Below, piece after piece: positions 7,801 to 8,002 of a stretch of 8,002 nt of DNA. The stretch is from the NCBI GenBank assembly GCA_023146365.1, contig JAGLCE010000144.1, forward strand, positions 1 to 8,002, written 5' to 3'. The position numbers and the translations under genes are program-made. How positions within the stretch are numbered: the first letter of the stretch is position 1; each line of letters opens with the position of its first letter. The notes beneath the pieces were generated by a model that did not search any database, had not been told where the DNA came from, and was given only the letters and a program-made list of their open reading frames with translations. Origin of the DNA: Endozoicomonadaceae bacterium. GTDB lineage: Bacteria > Pseudomonadota > Gammaproteobacteria > Pseudomonadales > Endozoicomonadaceae.

Positions 7801-7957
7801 ATAGGGTATGCCTATTACTGCTTTGTATACATGAGGCTGAATTAACCTGGCTAACGCCTCCTCTGTTTGATGTCGGAATTGAACTACCAGTATGATTATA
7901 ATCTCTATGCCTGAAGCGTGGTCGTACTTCACGGCTACTATTAGCCCTACTATCCAT
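4868..7957 (-). CDS. large helical-repeat protein with C-terminal RAP domain
   Basis: This is a 1029-residue protein. Residues 1-65 are Ser/Asn/Arg-rich and probably disordered, with almost no acidic residues after 20. Residues 190-770 hold about twelve alpha-helical repeats spaced 45-60 residues, recognised by helices such as LLWGIGKLVDKG, NLWVMAKLTDKG, TIWALAKLMEK, MVWSIAKFIDYK and MLWAISSLGD. These resemble octotricopeptide-type (OPR/DUF1601-like) RNA-binding repeats. Residues 858-910 form a RAP domain: PVDLFLPD, IEVYGPRHYF, then LLKKVLLEKLGYDVIGI, keeping Asp861, Glu872, the GP pair and His878. RAP domains have a restriction-endonuclease-like fold and occur in organellar RNA-processing proteins (animal FASTK family, algal OPR proteins) and in some intracellular bacteria. 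The tail (950-1029) is an acidic repeat tract followed by a basic cluster, KPKKRNKKKHK. Likely role: sequence-specific RNA binding, in the bacterium or in a host. No signal peptide or membrane helix. The ATG at 7957 has a good ribosome binding site. Confidence 0.85.
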   Translation of the reverse strand: MDSRANSSREVRPRFRHRDYNHTGSSIPTSNRGGVSQVNSASCIQSSNRHTLSTHVGQRNVTTKPSFDYFLNQDILKEIEYTSTRYGSHYLGVNHSKYASLIKEFTNNCKQPLNTDQKNQLIPLLHTHYPKPCWNWRSITTTFYAYTISGVFEIEKNTNENVKDTQKNLLVAFFKEISFKLNQYPITSEIDAIGLVTLLRSIGKLMDNVMDLEEIPELKDTVTKLLINLQSKIKSTKETKETNQFNKRNITELLWGIGKLVDKGLSINIKLGLERDNTLTLEETIVLLFQALVSSATSQKQKFVINANNIVSNLWVMAKLTDKGMKLTKIPEVIQILDSLLDDLIEQYNGYDCVSLSSLMYSMARLLEAEPENAAHIKDVAIRLLPYVPIVLKNDLGKLSSQSISSMLGSLAKMTDNMLIIETPDFTQAVNLLLPHVIKQVSNFNAQGQANTIWALAKLMEKWCDFNMLDKWCDFNNEPSFKIAVYGILLQAKTNIESTKQEVKINCQNIGNMVWSIAKFIDYKMNFDSEPEFDDIVYTLFNYAETKIKSDTEKQFITQNIVNMMWAIRVLSDKMLDPNIPNPCNILKFKKIVLELLSHSNIHESYTIQGIKNMLWAISSLGDILKLTKVGNFRKIILELLAKTKIKAVSNEKHDQFSEYDIASILSSITHMGNRCLLQHGSQVMKETVVALLPKFKIIRKKESLDYSLPNVQYCISRMLFSLAAMGDLIEINEVKALFDDMVNKISVNVKNYNEQTVFSAIWALIAYNARLHLNYPATDNSIIQRQIRELFNYVKNKTIENNNKTILAMTAIWLEEPCPVTIKYKIKSSEFQDILRDKLRSKLSVTIEEEKILGDLAPVDLFLPDISTVIEVYGPRHYFCHDFFIKNGSTLLKKVLLEKLGYDVIGITVCQVTSNVSVQKCIDQIRKKIDTKSVDDHFALPKVSAKEKPSYASDDDYHTASDNEYHTADEDNDNGNHTTKENEKHSASKENKKSFTTDEHLREDENKNAWQKPKKRNKKKHKTAMPSH
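4982..5035 (-). repeat. 27-bp degenerate tandem repeat in the RAP protein tail
   Basis: Two units (4982-5008 and 5009-5035) share ATTTTCTTTAG at the start and then diverge. They encode the related 9-residue strings KENEKHSAS and KENKKSFTT in the charged tail. Confidence 0.6.
5052..5099 (-). repeat. 24-bp tandem repeat in the RAP protein tail
   Basis: Units 5052-5075 and 5076-5099 differ at only three positions. They encode successive 8-residue units containing EYHTA or DYHTA next to acidic residues. The unit length keeps the frame. Confidence 0.85.
6530..6583 (-). repeat. 27-bp tandem duplication inside the helical repeats
   Basis: Units 6530-6556 and 6557-6583 share ATTAAAATCACACCATTT and most of the rest. 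They duplicate nine residues, giving MEKWCDFN followed by LDKWCDFN (residues 459-476), directly after one repeat helix. This accounts for the unusually long spacing (about 60 residues) to the next repeat. Confidence 0.85.
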
Positions 7958-7962
7958 AAGGT

Positions 7963-7968
7963 TTCCTT
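7963..7968 (-). promoter_or_regulatory. ribosome binding site of the RAP protein gene
   Basis: AAGGAA on the minus strand, with AAGGA ending six bases before the ATG at 7957. It supports this start for the 1029-residue protein. Confidence 0.7.
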
Positions 7969-7977
7969 ATTTTCAAT

Positions 7978-8002
7978 AATAATATAAATAATATAAATAA
8001 TA
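7978..8002. repeat. 9-bp AT-only tandem repeat upstream of the RAP gene
   Basis: AATAATATA is repeated 2.8 times and runs to the window edge, 10-35 bases in front of the RAP gene's ribosome binding site. The minus strand contains several TATATT and TATTAT strings that could serve as a -10 box, so the promoter probably overlaps this repeat, but the -35 region lies outside the window. Confidence 0.75.

Overview
The window looks bacterial: Shine-Dalgarno sequences sit in front of all three long genes, and the spacer at 4294-4805 holds worn-out bacterial insertion-sequence debris (IS5-type and REP-associated tyrosine transposase-type). The DNA is AT-rich and loosely packed. The three intact proteins are large, lack recognisable secretion signal peptides, and read like eukaryote-like proteins of a host-associated bacterium. 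A gammaproteobacterial symbiont or intracellular bacterium (Endozoicomonas- or Legionellales-like) is my best guess, but no taxonomic marker gene is present, so this is inference only.

Layout. 1-742 holds no confident gene: a possible decayed reading frame on the minus strand (3-368), then AT-rich DNA with a candidate promoter -10 box (633-638). 743-1954 (+) encodes a 403-residue coiled-coil protein whose last ~80 residues resemble the C-terminal domain of the animal mitochondria-eating protein (MIEAP/SPATA18). A 148-bp convergent spacer follows. 2103-3971 (-) encodes a 622-residue GLUG/beta-solenoid repeat protein with a Thr-rich stalk, one membrane helix and an acidic C-terminal tail. 3972-4867 is non-coding or decayed: a short tandem repeat, a strong hairpin (4251-4290), a broken IS5-type transposase end (4294-4650) and a fragment of a RAYT-type Y1 transposase (4654-4805). 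4868-7957 (-) encodes a 1029-residue helical-repeat protein with a C-terminal RAP domain and a low-complexity charged tail. An AT-rich 9-bp tandem repeat lies just upstream and runs off the window edge.

How the genes may work together (inference). RAP domains in animals occur in the FASTK family of mitochondrial RNA-binding proteins, and MIEAP acts in mitochondrial quality control. The third protein has the architecture of a eukaryotic type I membrane protein, with an acidic dileucine-type ending. The tract could therefore be a cluster of host-directed effectors, perhaps aimed at host organelles. No secretion apparatus, host sequence or expression data are visible to confirm this. The genes are not a single operon: the first is convergent to the other two, and those two are separated by about 0.9 kb of debris. 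In-frame 24-27-bp duplications in both minus-strand genes suggest repeat-driven diversification.
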